Part shown: piece by piece, positions 1-11,219 of the stretch | Layout of the letters: every line of letters begins with the position of its first letter | Position numbering within the stretch: position 1 is the stretch's first letter | Assembly (NCBI GenBank): GCA_958510825.1 | Contig: OY294047.1 | Location: 51,443,365-51,507,364 of the forward strand | Direction: 5' to 3' | Length of the DNA: 64,000 bases | Source of the DNA: Brachypterus glaber | Lineage: Eukaryota > Arthropoda > Insecta > Coleoptera > Kateretidae | The notes under the pieces: model-generated | The model's input: the letters and a program-made list of their open reading frames with translations, nothing else | What the model was told of the DNA's origin: nothing | Databases searched by the model: none | Translations under genes and position numbers: made by a program

Positions 1-240
1 AATTAATACACATCCGTTTGGAATTTATTGGCGAAAACGGAAAATTGGCAGCAATTTGACGATAAGCACAATTAAACTTAATAAGACACTTTATGGCTCG
101 GCAAAACATAAAACGAATTTATGTAAGATTTCAGTCCTTTTTAGATCCCACCCAGTATAAGACGCCCAGTTTAATTGCTCAGATTTGCCTCTAAAGTTTT
201 GATCTTATTCTTGAGCAAACACACATTTGGAATATTAATT
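1..240. other. unassigned AT-rich sequence
   Basis: I see no gene, terminal repeat or second copy here. It lies to the left of the TTAA-flanked element. Confidence 0.5.
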
Positions 241-315
241 TTAAGGGTCCTTTTGAGCAAAAAAAATCTACAAATTTTTTTTTGTCCTTGATGGAAAAAT
301 TAAATAAAATACGTA

Positions 316-476
316 CAGCTCGTCAAACGTAGGAAGAGACGTGAGTTTTTGAATATGGATACGCCCCCCAAACCACGCAGCTGAATTCACCAGTTGTTAG
401 AGGTACGCGTACCGCCTATCTTTTTTCCTCCGAATAATTTATCTTTCTTGTGCGCAGTCCTAAGTTTGACGAGCTG
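316..476. mobile_element. 161-bp MITE, TA duplication, nested
   Basis: The terminal repeats begin CAGCTCGTCAAAC and match inversely at the right end (GTTTGACGAGCTG). TA flanks both sides. TA plus a CAG terminus suggests mobilisation by a Tc1/mariner-type transposase. It is nested in the 245-903 element. Nothing inside looks coding. Confidence 0.7.
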
Positions 477-568
477 TATGTGTGAGTGAGCAAGACCCAG
501 TTCCGATTGGTTAAAATGCAATTTTTTGCAGTTGTACGACTTTTTTTGGTCCAAAAATTCTCGGTTAT

Positions 569-790
569 TAAGATATCGATATGGGGTTTTTAGTTAGAGA
601 TTTGCTTAAGTGGTTAACGTCGCCCTTTTTCATTTTTTTTGTTTTTAATATAACATATTTGATTTTTTCAAAATCAGCAAATTTTACGTAATTTCAGTCC
701 TTGAAGCAAAAAATTAAAAAAAGGACTACGCGACGTTAGGCAGTTAAGCAACTCCTTAACTGTATAATAAAAAAACTCATTTTAATAAAT
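569..790. mobile_element. inverted-repeat MITE, copy 1 (second copy near 12.9-13.2 kb)
   Basis: The right end reads, on the opposite strand, CAGTTAAGGAGTTGCTTAAC followed by TGCCTAACGTCG. The left end is a diverged version (GAGATTTGCTTAAGTGGTTAACGTCG). The same terminal sequence occurs at 12.95 and 13.14 kb. The outer limits are uncertain by some 20 bp. Confidence 0.6.
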
Positions 791-908
791 TATAATATAA
801 TATAATAATTATAATCAGAATTTTCGGATTAAAATGTGGTCTACAAAGCCCAAATATGTGATCATTATTATATAACATATAATTTTTTTATTATAAAGGA
901 CCCTTAAG

Positions 909-1190
909 GAAATATACAAATTTAAATCTATTTTACATTTCGTGGAAGTTATAATTAATTAGAGTAAGTTAAATAGAGTTTAAAAGTCAATTAGCAGTTT
1001 AAATTTATAAACCAATAAGATTTTTAATTTACAAGATTTGGCTTTAATTATGGTCTGACTTCATCTCTGTACATAAGAATGTAGTACCTTCACCATGTCG
1101 TTATTGTTTAAAAGACTTTATTATTGTTTCGTGCTTTACATACGTTTACACATGTCAACTTTGATTTAAAATTGTAATTTACATAAAAAA
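909..1190. other. unassigned AT-rich sequence
   Basis: I recognise nothing between the TTAA element and the reverse transcriptase remnant. Confidence 0.4.
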
Positions 1191-1194
1191 TGTT

Positions 1195-1943
1195 CCGTGT
1201 ACCCCAGATTGGTCATGATTCTCAAAAGTTTTCTTTGAAAACCAAAAATCCTACTAGTACCTGGTGCATGACCCCAGACTATAAGGCCTTAGGACAACCT
1301 GGGCTCAAACAGAGCATGGTAGGCGACTTTAAGTGTATTGAGAGAAACTAACTTTACCAGCGAACGAAAGATAAAAGTGGTTTTTGCCAAGGAACTAGCC
1401 AAACTGTTTGTATGTTGGTTTGGATCAAAATTTAAACCTAAATATTTTACCCCAACAGGATTAGTAAAATTAGCTAACATTAAGGGTCTATGAGAAAAAA
1501 ATATGTGTTTAGTTTTGTTAAGATTTAGCGATAACTTATTAGTCACAAACCATTTGTTAGCTCTTTCCACACCCTCATCCATTTGTTGTTTTGCTACTAG
1601 TAAATCTTTATTAGCTGAGAGTATATTTGAGTTATCAGCAAACAAAATCTTTTCCCAATTTGTTAAGGCATGACCAAAATCATTAATGAAAATCAAAAAG
1701 AGAAGCGGTCTCAGGACAGAACCCTGTGGCACGCCCCCCTCAGTGACACCCACAAACGACCCTGACCCCGTTTTTGAGACTGTGTATTGTTTTCTGTTTG
1801 ATAGGTAGGATGAGAGAAGCCTAACACTCAAGGACTCAAAATTATAAAATTTTAGTTTTTCAACAAGTTCTGGATGAGGAACTGTGTCAAAGCCTTTTTG
1901 TATATCGCAGAAGGTTGAATATAGCAGTAGAAGTTACCATTAT
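1195..1943 (-). pseudogene. non-LTR retrotransposon reverse transcriptase remnant (CR1/Jockey-like)
   Basis: Reading right to left, the frame starts near 1943 with CDIQKGFDTVPHPELVEKL (the usual LINE motif is D.SKAFDTV.H..LL.KL). It continues through LSSYLSNRKQYTV and GVPQGSVLRPLLFLIFINDF, then the catalytic box FADN where active enzymes carry F/YADD, then WFVTNKLSLNLNKTK. A TAA at 1289-1291 interrupts the late RT region where a Tyr codon is expected. The frame then resumes as GLIVWG...RIFGFQRKLLRIM, a typical LINE continuation. The second catalytic aspartate changed to Asn, the internal stop and the missing endonuclease and ORF1 make this a dead, 5'-truncated copy. The clade is inferred from these motifs. 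The fragment at 12.4-12.9 kb could be the same family. Confidence 0.9.
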
Positions 1944-1992
1944 TAAAATCAATAATAAATGTAATCCTGCTGTAAAGCAGATTCGTATTATA

Positions 1993-2417
1993 CACGGAAA
2001 AAAAAAATTATAGCTAGGAGCGCTATAACACACATACCAAGCAAATTATAATCGCTTATTATATAAATACAAGGCTTTCTCTTACAATTATGGCAGTCAG
2101 TGTAAAAATTTATATGAAATACTTTAATTGTTTAGTGAATAATAAAATATAACAAATAGTATGGCATTTATAGCTTAAATAGATTTAATTATTGTCCGTG
2201 CTAATAATTTTTATAATATAATAAAATTTCTGTAAATTTATAATAGTGCCTGTAACAAATATAATCGTGTCTGTAATATATATAATCGTTTCCAATTTAT
2301 TTTTAACATTATTAGTTATTGTGTCCCTTATAATCTATAGCTTAAATCACTATAATTTGCCACTGTTACCAAATATCTTATAATGTATAGCGCAGAGCCC
2401 ACTAATTTCTTTCCGTG
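1993..2417. mobile_element. 425-bp MITE, ends CACGGAAA, TA duplication
   Basis: The left end is TA-CACGGAAA and the right end TTTCCGTG-TA, so the short terminal repeat and TA duplication are intact. From about 2113 to the right end it is almost the same as 54283-54584. The interior is non-coding and very AT-rich. Confidence 0.7.
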
Positions 2418-2419
2418 TA

Positions 2420-2742
2420 GTATTTGCAATAAAGTGAACACATATTTGTTATCCATTAAAGTTTTTGAGTAAATTTAATTAAATTTTCCGAGTAAATAGG
2501 ATCATTATATTTAACAAAATATCTGCTAGTAAATTTTAATCGCCGTAAACACATAAAATTTAATTGAAACTCCAGATCGACTTTACCTATAGTATGTATT
2601 GAATATAACTGATATTAATACGTATTACCAGTTTTATCAACTTTGTATTCTAAACTTAGGGGCGGAACTAGAGTCAAGCTATGGGGGGTATAGGCGCATT
2701 CACCAAAAGAAAAAAATATGTAATAAAAATCTGTTTCTCAAT
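2420..2742. other. unassigned sequence left of the LTR
   Basis: It contains a short G-rich stretch near 2658-2695 resembling that at 41.63 kb (GGGGCGGA.. / GGGTGGATTTAGAGGGGG). This may be the end of another decayed element. No gene is seen. Confidence 0.3.
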
Positions 2743-2746
2743 CAAT

Positions 2747-3905
2747 TGTTATGATCTGAATAATTTATATGTTGTTAAAATTTTAAAATAATATTTCTTT
2801 AATATTGCGCTATGATACAATCTGGCTTCACGAGATTCGGCTTCGGAAGAGTTCGGTGTGTCCTACATTTGATCGGACCCCTCCTCGGTAATTCTTGTCG
2901 GTATAACTTAAAAGTTGTCTAGTAGTCCAAATTGTTTATACAAATTTAATTTATGGTTAAAATGATCGTTTCAGATGTCAGAAATAGCAATTAGTTTGCA
3001 AATTGATGAGACTGAAACTCTTTTGTCGGGGTAATTAAATATGCGCGGTATCTTTGTAGATATTTTGCGCTAATAGCAATGTCAAATAAATTTAACTAGT
3101 GACCTTCTTATTGGGTATATAAACTCATGAAAAGATTCATAATTATTCAGTTATATTTAGGGTGTCGCTACGTCAGTTTCAAAAGTGAAAATGTAGTTTC
3201 TGTGAGAATTAATTTTGAGATTTATTCTTGAATTAAAAATAGTTTTTAAACTTTGAGACTTTTGATATCAGACATAAAAATAATTTTGGACACTTATAAA
3301 TACTGTTAGTATGAACACTGATAGAAATTTTGACGAATATTATTTAACTTTAAAAAATATTTTGTAAACTTATTTAAATGACTTATACGAACCAGTTTTA
3401 ATATACACTAAGAAAATTGTGGACAATAAATTGGGTTTTGAAAATGATTGCGAATAGTTGGGATTTCAAACATAGAATGTTTTAATTTAGAAGTATATAA
3501 TGGAAAACTAATATATAATGGAAATTAGAATTTAAGGGCTTTGCATAGAAATAGGACTTAGAAGTAAGAATTGATCTTTCATGTTCTTGAAGAATTTATT
3601 CACATTTATTTAATATATTATTCTTAAGTTAAGAAGAAATCGTTTTATCTATTTCCAAAGCGCTGTCTCCTAGAATACCCGCTCCCGAATAAAGTGATAA
3701 GTGGTTAAGTATATTCTCCGCTCGGGTATACTTTAAATACGATGGAAGATTGCATGGCCAACCTAACTGAGTAAGTTATAATAAAAGTTATAATTAACTG
3801 CTCGGCTATAACCGAATTATATACCACATCACTAAATTAGTGATAGAATTCGACATCACTACATTAGTAGAAAAATATTTAATAGTAAAAAACCACTTCA
3901 CTACA
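2747..3905 (+). mobile_element. solo LTR, copy 1 (gypsy-like, 4-bp target duplication)
   Basis: This 1159-bp unit begins TGTTATGATCTG and ends CACTTCACTACA, the TG...CA form of an LTR. The four bases before it (CAAT, 2743-2746) are repeated directly after it (3906-3909). The same unit is present inverted at 10050-11215 with its own duplication. No internal retroviral-type genes lie beside it, so this is a solo LTR left by recombination between LTRs. AATAAA occurs near 3689. A 4-bp duplication is common for Ty3/gypsy elements; the family is inference. The open frame 3840-4031 straddles its right end and is not a gene. Confidence 0.9.
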
Positions 3906-4100
3906 CAATCATTCATTCAAGAAAAGCGCCGCCATCATTTTTTTTTAAATCATACGGAATCATATATACTCGTGTCAATCTGTGAATGCGACTCTGACGT
4001 CACAGCGCATAAATTAAAAAGGACTCTGTAGTGTAACTGAAACTTATTTATTAAGACTTAATACATAATTATTATATAGAAAATTTATATAAAAAAAAAT
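3906..4100 (-). repeat. inverted partial copy of the 214-bp satellite unit
   Basis: Roughly 3965-4065 is the reverse complement, with mismatches, of the unit part that carries GCGCTGTGACGTCAGAGTCG and the AAATAAGTTTCA segment. Together with the direct array that follows, it can pair as a hairpin centred near 4075. It abuts the right border of the LTR. Confidence 0.7.
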
Positions 4101-4656
4101 CATTTATTACATCTTAAGAAATAAGTTTCAATTACCCTACAGAGTGGTATTTAGTTTATGCGCTGTGACGTCAGAGTCGCATTCTCAGATTGACACAGTA
4201 TATTTGTTTAAATTCTAGCATTTCATATGGGGAGAAATTTCGCACTTTCTAGACTAAATATATAATCATATGTTTATTGTTGCAAAACGCTCGTTTTTCG
4301 TTTACAGGACAAATCATTTATTACATCTTAAGAAATAAGTTTCAATTACCCTACAGAGTGGTATTTAGTTTATGCGCTGTGACGTCAGAGTCGCATTCTC
4401 AGATTGACACGAGTATATTTGTTTAAATTCTAGCATTCCATATGGGGAGAAATTTCGCACTTTCTAGACTAAATATATAATCATATGTTTATTGTTGCAA
4501 AACGCTCGTTTTTCGTTTACAGGACAAATCATTTATTACATCTTAAGAAATAAGTTTCAATTACCCTACAGAGTGGTATTTAGTTTATGCGCTGTGACGT
4601 CAGAGTCGCATTTTCAGATTGACACGAGTATATTTGTTTAAATTCTAGCATTTCAT
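4101..4656 (+). repeat. tandem satellite, about 2.6 units of 214-215 bp
   Basis: Units start at 4101, 4315 and 4530 (CATTTATTACATCTTAAG) and the third stops near 4656. The units are almost identical, which implies recent amplification. Every unit contains the palindrome TGACGTCA, a perfect cAMP-response/ATF site, within GCGCTGTGACGTCAGAGTCG. No coding frame runs through the array. Confidence 0.9.
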
Positions 4657-4659
4657 GTA

Positions 4660-6150
4660 GGTAACTGCGAAATTTTACGAAAACGTTTTAGGTAATGGAA
4701 CTCAGTTATAAATGTGATCTATTCACTTTTTTATTTGACATTTAAGACGTCATATCCATGACCTACTATATTTTATTTTTTAATAAAAACTGTCACTCGT
4801 AAAGTAATTTTGAGAACGCTATGGACAGCTTGTCTTATAAAAAACATACTTTCTGTGCGAAAAATAGAAACGTTTCAGGATATAATAGTATTTCTGTCAG
4901 TTGTATATAATATATATGTTTCAAATAAACAATTCTCAATGACGTTTTCAGTCCGGACAATAGCAGGGGAGAAAGACCCAAAATGATCCGTGCGAAAAAA
5001 TAAGGAAATCCTCATTTTTTTGATAGAAAAATCTAAAAATATTAATACAAAACATTGTCGTGTCAACTTTTTGGTATAGAATACAATTTTTACGATTATT
5101 GTAAAAAATTATAGCGTTGTATGAAATACAATATTAAAATTTACAACAACATTGTTGTCACCGGTATTTTATGAAGGATTATTAATAATTAAGATGGCGA
5201 AAATCAGCTGATTCTAATAAATGTTTTACTAAAATTTTGAAAGTAGGCATTTTGAACTGAAATTTCCATGTACATAAGTATACCTTACGATAAGCACGTA
5301 TATGTACATATAATTATATGTGAAATGTAGTTTTTATGTCCACGTAATATGTGAATTAAAAAAAAATGCGTACAATTTTTTGTTGTAAATCGAACAACTG
5401 CACTGGTTTGTAAATATCGAACGCGTTTACTGTTGTATTTTATAACCAAATTACGATATTGATTACGATAGTGTTCTATCTGTGTACAATAACTGCAAAA
5501 ATTAATTTAGTGCGTAATAATTATTCGCTGGCACACCAACTTTTGTTTTTTAAATCAAAAATGGTCGAAGTAGCGGATAATTGAGTTTAAAAAGTAAAAT
5601 ATTAACTTTTTTTTTAATTTTGAATAATTAGATTTTTCTTCAAAGCAATTTTTAATTGAAAACAAAATATTTTACATGAAAAACACAATGTTTTTAACAG
5701 AGCAACTAGTCGTACACATTATTGTATGTGTGTTTAACCTAATTTGGGGCTCTCCATGACTATGTGTAACTTTCTAAAATAAATAATGATAATAACCTTT
5801 TTTTTAATCGTTGGTTTACGTTGGTTATTTCGCAGGTGTAGTGTTTTAAATACCAATGATGGGCTTAGCCCCCCATTTAATTATGGAGAGTACATTTCTG
5901 ACTTAAAATGTACTGTTTAAATCTTAAAATGACACTGTGTACGTATAGCTATGTATGTGTGTGTTATACATTTTTTTTTCTTAGGAGTCATTTTGGGCTA
6001 GTCTCCCCTTGTTAGAATTGCCGGACCTGCAAAAACTATAAAGAAAAATAACTTCTTGTCAAATATTTTCTGGTAGATATTTATTGTTTCGAGAGAATAA
6101 TAAAATATCTCGTTAAATATTTTTACTTTAATAAATAGTGACAAATATAA
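4660..6150. other. unassigned AT-rich sequence
   Basis: I found no terminal repeats, splice-supported exons or second copies. The short open frame at 4875-5066 (minus) has no recognisable content. Confidence 0.4.
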
Positions 6151-6152
6151 TA

Positions 6153-6700
6153 GCCCAGTCAAATATTGAATGTAAATTGCAATAAATGTACACCGGCTGA
6201 TATTTTAAAGGGTAGTAGTGGATGGTAACATAATACTGTTAGTTTTTCACGGGGTGATTTGCCTAAATGGTGACTGCTATCCTGAATTTTAGGGGTGAGT
6301 TGCTTAATATGCATCTTACGATAAAAATGCATATATGTATCAAACCTATAGATAATTATAATTTCAATAGCTACAAGTTTGCTTTATCCCCCCAACATGG
6401 CCATATTTGAATATTTATAATTCGATTGTTATTATTATAATAAAAAAGATGATAAAAAAAACTTGTTGGAAATTTTTTCCTCAACAAAATTGGTTATGTA
6501 CATTTTTATCGTAAGATGCATATTTAGCGAGATAACCGCAATCACCCCTAAAATTTAAGATAGCGGACATCCCTTACGCAAATCACCCGGTGAAAAACTA
6601 ACGGGAGTGTTCTGTTACTATCCACTACTACCCTTTAAAATATCAGCCCGTGTACATTTATTGCAATTTAACACGGAAATTTTTCGATATTTGACTGGTC
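6153..6700. mobile_element. foldback element, copy 1 (TA duplication)
   Basis: The two halves are inverted repeats of each other. Left end TA-GCCCAGTCAAATATTG, right end CGATATTTGACTGGTC-TA. Long arms share GTGTACATTTATTGCA, the ACTACCCTTTAAAATATC block and the ATCGTAAGATGCATAT block. A larger relative is at 43734-44602. The interior is non-coding. Confidence 0.8.
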
Positions 6701-6702
6701 TA

Positions 6703-7010
6703 TATATAAATAATATCGAATAAAACTTCTACATTTAGATGAGTTTGTCCACAAAAAGAAAAACTCCCAAAGGGCCTTTCATCCGTCGCCTACGCTGATG
6801 CTAATGACGCTTTTACACAAAATTACCATTCAGTCTATAACACAATGATAAAGTTAATTAACCGCCGTTAGATGGCGTTTACGTTTCTTTTTCTTGACGA
6901 CTTGACTTTTTCTCACTCGAACGGGTAACTAAGTTGCTAATTTCTCCTTAGCCAGATAAAAAATTTACATAATGATAAAGAGCGCTAAATACTAACGAGA
7001 GATGTGCATG
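6703..7010. other. unassigned sequence
   Basis: No gene is seen. At 7011-7025 there is GATTTAAGGGAACAC, which recurs inverted at 8367-8382. The two might be ends of a composite of about 1.37 kb holding the next two elements. Confidence 0.3.
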
Positions 7011-7131
7011 ATTTAAGGGAACACCATTTTTTAAAGGTAAGGAACACTGTCTTTAATTGCTTACTTTTTTTAAGTCATTTTTTGGACACAGTTTATACTA
7101 CAAGTGGGATCACCCTGTATGGTTGGTTATT

Positions 7132-7273
7132 ACATCGGTACTTAGTGCTACTAAGAGTGCCGATGTATCGAAATCTTCGCCGAAAAGTCATAATCTTTGA
7201 CCACGTTTTTTTCACATTTCTCGATGTTTTAGACCATTCTGAATCGAAATCAGTAAAAAAAAATTTTGCGTCC

Positions 7274-7351
<78 letters not shown>

Positions 7352-7880
7352 GTCTGTCTGTCTGTCTGGGTGTAAACTCTCTAACTCCATTTCTACTTGA
7401 GATATCGACTTGCGGTTTTTTGCATATTGTTTCTTATCGTATTCCTAAGAGCTGATTAAATTTTGGGGGTAAACGATTGGGGGTAAGGGGGTAAAAATAG
7501 GATAAAACTCCTGTTTTTAGCGTTTTTTGTTTATAATTAAGACAATTATTATTGTATTTGGTTAAGATAGCTCTTATATAAAAGATAATTTTAAATTGGT
7601 CAAAAAATGTTATAAAAAACGTTTTCCTAAAACGCATTGTTTTCGAGATATTGACGTTTAAAGCAGCAAAAGGTTTTTTTAGCATATCTCACATATTTAT
7701 AACCCAAATTAAAAAAATTACATTTTAAATAAAAGCTCTTTTTAAGCCCTATAAAAAATGTTATATACAGTTTTTTGCTAGAATATAATGTTTTAAAGAT
7801 ACAGAATTTAAAATCAAACAAAACACCTAGTTTGAAATTTGCAAACTAGATGGCTCTAGTGTACAATAGTGCCGATGTTT
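7132..7880 (+). mobile_element. GTCT-microsatellite element, copy 1 (Helentron/HINE-like)
   Basis: The body matches 58130-58729 in inverse orientation. One end is a hairpin (ACATCGGTACT ... AGTGCCGATGT, 7132-7167). The sequence GTGCCGATGT recurs at the far side (7870-7880), so an inverted subterminal repeat is present. Inside is a pure GTCT/TGTC run at about 7274-7368 of some 24 units; the other copy has about five. Non-autonomous Helentron-derived insect elements carry GTCY microsatellites, which is why I suggest that class. No protein is encoded. The apparent CLSV-repeat frame at 7004-7375 is only the microsatellite translated. Confidence 0.65.
7274..7368 (+). repeat. (TGTC)n microsatellite
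   Basis: An almost uninterrupted tetranucleotide run with one TG slip near 7351. It lies inside the GTCT element. Confidence 0.95.
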
Positions 7881-8002
7881 TGACTGGGTGCTTGCAACGT
7901 TTCATCTAGTTTGTAATTGTAATTCATTTTCAGTAATTTAAAGTAATTTTTCAGTATATATTTTAAAGGGCCTTTTGGCTTGGAATTCCTGAGTCATATC
8001 TA

Positions 8003-8268
8003 CATAGAAAAAACGGATTCCTTGAACCAAGGACACGTGTCTTTGGATATTTTCAAAGCCATATTATCTTGTTTCAAGGCTGGCATTTTCTTGAACCAAA
8101 GTCAATGTCTTTGAATAAAGAGCGCGGATTTTTATTCCAAAACCCGTGCTCTTCATTCAAGGACATTGACTTTGGTTCAAGAAAATGCCAGCCTTGAAAC
8201 AAGAGAATATGGCTTTAAACATATACAAAGACACGTGTCCTTGGTTTAAGGAATCCGTTTTTTCTATG
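8003..8268. mobile_element. 266-bp near-perfect foldback MITE
   Basis: The arms are about 125 bp each and pair with few mismatches: TA-CATAGAAAAAACGGATTCC on the left, GGAATCCGTTTTTTCTATG-TA on the right. The loop is only about 15 bp around 8135. The TA target duplication is intact. Matching words such as GACACGTGTCTTTG and GCCAGCCTTGAAACAAG occur on both arms. A transcript would form a long double-stranded hairpin. Confidence 0.85.
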
Positions 8269-8269
8269 T

Positions 8270-9480
8270 ACGTTAATAGTTTTATAATCGAATGTCATAA
8301 GTTTTAATATTAATCAACGTCGACTATTTTACTTTTCGCAATCAAATAAAAAAAATGTATTTTTTTTGTGTTCCCTTAAATCTGAAGGAGCGATGTGCAT
8401 GAACCTTTTTAAAATGCAAATGCAACCGCAACCAGATAAGTATCTCTAATTAGCGCCCGTGTGCCAAAAGGGAAAAATACGCTCAAGGACACGACCGTTA
8501 TGTCTGATGAGCAGCAAGGTCCCTCCACTATACTTTTCGAAACTCATTTTTTTACGTCGCCACTGGGGATATTCTATGGGTACTGTTTTTAAGGATGGTT
8601 TTAAAGAGATGCTCGAAAATTATTTACATTTTAGGGGTTGAATTTTTGTTTGTAATTATGACAATATAAAGGTATTAGGGTAAAATATAATCCTTCTTGC
8701 TTCTTGTACGAATCATTTAATTTAATTAATATGTTTTTAAACTGATACCTGTCGATTTGAGTATTAAGCACTTAGTGCTAAATAAATACGCTTAATTTTT
8801 TGTTGCTGGGTATGTAATGATTAACTTACGACTCTAGGTAAGTAACTTAATCACTATATAATAACCAGCATGCTGCAGCAACCAAACTTGGTGAGTAATT
8901 CTTAATAAAAAAATCTCACGCATATCCAGAAAAAAATAAATAAATGCTATTTGAAAAATAAGCTTGATTTAAAACTTTAAATGAAAGAAACTGCTGAAAT
9001 ATAAAACAATAAATTTGCCATATCTTACAATTGTATGATATGCCCAACCAACCCTTGTAAAGGTGTTTCGTAGCTAGGTAACTTTTAGGAGAGGAAGACA
9101 AAGCGTTCTCAATTTATCTTAGATGCGAATTTTGCTGATTAAACCTAAGACTCAATTTGCTATAGAGTCAGTCTTCATGAAGTGTACCTCTGTACTTACA
9201 ATAATAATAAAAAAAGAGTTTAGTTTAGTCTAGTTGCAAAAAAATGTAACATACTCAATTAATAAAGTTTCTTTAAGGGTTTTTCAGAAACTATTGGTAA
9301 GTGGCCAAAATACTGACATTGTCCTCCAAGATAGTCTATTATTCTTTTTGAGTACTCTTTGTTATAGCTAATAGATGCCGTACTGTACAACTAAAAGTTA
9401 TCTATTTCGCAACAAAAAATTAATAACCAAAGTTAACCAAAAGGCTAATTTAAGCTAATTTTTATTTTGACTAGTTTCGT
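8270..9480. other. unassigned sequence
   Basis: The open frames at 8459-8641 (+) and 8916-9101 (-) show no recognisable protein. TAG|GTAAGT at 8834-8842 lacks a pyrimidine tract, so I do not count it as a splice signal. Confidence 0.35.
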
Positions 9481-9482
9481 TT

Positions 9483-9560
9483 TCATGTTGGTTGTACTAT
9501 ATTTATTGTATGATTGATATAATTTATGAAATAAAGATATTTATTATTATTATTAAGCAA
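9483..9560 (+). mobile_element. possible LINE 3' tail
   Basis: The sequence TTTATGAAATAAAGATA followed by a (TTA)n run resembles the 3' end of an insect LINE with a short repeat tail. No RT frame is visible upstream, so this is weak. Confidence 0.3.
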
Positions 9561-10045
9561 AGCCATTTTTAAGAAAATTTTATTAGGTATCAAATTGCAA
9601 AACTGCTCACTTAGCAAAGAATTTTCCCATTTTAAGCCTAAATGACCCATTTTTAGCAAAGAATAGGCTATTTTTAACAAAAAAAAACTACCCTTTTATC
9701 GAAGAATAGGCTTATTTTTAGAAAAAAAGTCTAATCTTCATTTGCAGCACCCCTATTTTTTCACCACAATAATAAAATCTTGTTCTCTTCCATAAAAATT
9801 AACTTAAATTCTATATAATTTATAAATTCTTATGTTATATTTAATGTTATTAAATTAATAAGGCTAAATTTTTGACATTTTCTGAGAAGCAAGGCTTCTG
9901 GCCTACGGCCTGTGACTGCCCAGTGAGGGTCTAACGGCCTACTGACCAATGTTTGGTTACAAAACAACTACAAATTGGCATTTATGGATCCAGGAAATCC
10001 GAGGAGCTTGGTTTGTGAAAACTAAGATTATGGTAAAATTACATT
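9560..10045. other. unassigned sequence
   Basis: A short GC-richer patch (9888-9950) contains repeated GGCCTAC/ACGGCCTACTG words. No gene was recognised. Confidence 0.3.
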
Positions 10046-10049
10046 CGGT

Positions 10050-11215
10050 TGTAGTGAAGTGGTTTTTTTACTATTAAATATTTTTCTACTAATGTAGTGA
10101 TGTCGAATTCTTCACTAATGTTGTGATAGTGGTATATAATTCGGTTATAGCCGAGCAGATATTATAACTTTCATTATAACTTACTCATTTAGGTTGGCCA
10201 TCTAATCTTCTGTCATATTTAAAGTATACCCGAGCGGAGAATATACTTAACCACTTATCACTTTATTCGGGAGCGGGTATTCTAGGAGACGGCGCTTAGG
10301 AAACAGATAAAACGATTTCTTCTTAAGAATAATATATTAAATAAATGTGAATAAATTCTCCAAGAACATGAAAGATCAATTCTTACTTCTAAGTCCTATT
10401 TCATTATGCAAAGCCCTTAAATTTTAATTTCCATTAAATATTAGTTTTCCATTAAATACTTCTAACTTAAAACATTCTATGTTTGAAATCCCAACTATTC
10501 GCAATCATTTTCAAATCCCAATTTATTTTCCACATTTTTCTTAGTGTATATTAAAACTGGTTCGTATAAGTCATTTAAATTATTTTACAAAATATTTTTC
10601 AAAGTTAATTAATATTCGTCAAAATTTCTATCAGTGTTCATACTATCAATATTTATAAGTGTCCAAAATTATTTTTATGTCTGATAAAACGAGTCTCAAA
10701 ATTTTTCTAAGTTTAAAAACTATTTTTAATTCAAGAATAAATCTCAAAATTTATTCTCACAGAAACTACATTTTCACTTTTAAAACTGGCGTGGAGGCAG
10801 TCTAACTAAAACTGGATAAAAATGAATCTTTTCATGAGTTTATATAGCTAATAAGAAGGTCACTAGTTAAATTTATTTGACAAAGCTATTAGCGCAAAAT
10901 ATCTACAAAGATACCGCGCATATTTAATTACCCCGACAAAAGAGTTTCAGTCTCATCAATTTGCAAACTAATTGCTATTTCTGACATCTGAAACGATCAT
11001 TTTAACCATAAATTCAATTTTTATAAACAATTTGGACTACTAGACAACTTTTAAGTTATACCGACAAGAATTACCGAGGAGGGGTCCGATCAAATGTAGG
11101 ACACACCGAACTCTTCCGAAGCCGAATCTCGTGAAGCAAGATTGTATCATAGCGCAATATTAAAGAAATATTATTTTAAAATTTTAACAACATATAAAAT
11201 ATTCAGATCATAACA
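10050..11215 (-). mobile_element. solo LTR, copy 2 (inverted relative to copy 1)
   Basis: This 1166-bp unit is the reverse complement of 2747-3905. On the plus strand it begins TGTAGTGAAGTGG and ends CAGATCATAACA. It is bordered by CGGT at 10046-10049 and CGGT at 11216-11219, a perfect 4-bp target duplication different from copy 1. It is therefore an independent insertion and not an inverted segmental duplication. Small indels, for example near 10790-10815, separate the copies. Confidence 0.9.
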
Positions 11216-11219
11216 CGGT

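Larger units (their letters stand above)
245..903. mobile_element. TTAA-flanked (piggyBac-like) MITE hosting nested MITEs
   Basis: The ends read GGGTCCTTT and its inverse AAAGGACCC, and each is bordered directly by TTAA (241-244 and 904-907). A TTAA target duplication with a G/C-run terminus is typical of piggyBac-type elements. There is no transposase frame inside. Two other inverted-repeat elements (316-476 and about 569-790) sit within it. The terminal repeat is only about 9 bp, so the family call is inference. Confidence 0.55.

Noticed and set aside
3840..4031. 63-codon frame at the LTR end
   Set aside because: It spans the solo LTR border and the satellite, and starts with GTG.
7004..7375. 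123-codon frame with a CLSVCLSV repeat
   Set aside because: It is the (TGTC)n microsatellite translated and differs in length between element copies.
8834..8842. TAG|GTAAGT as a second ratchet point
   Set aside because: There is no pyrimidine tract before it.
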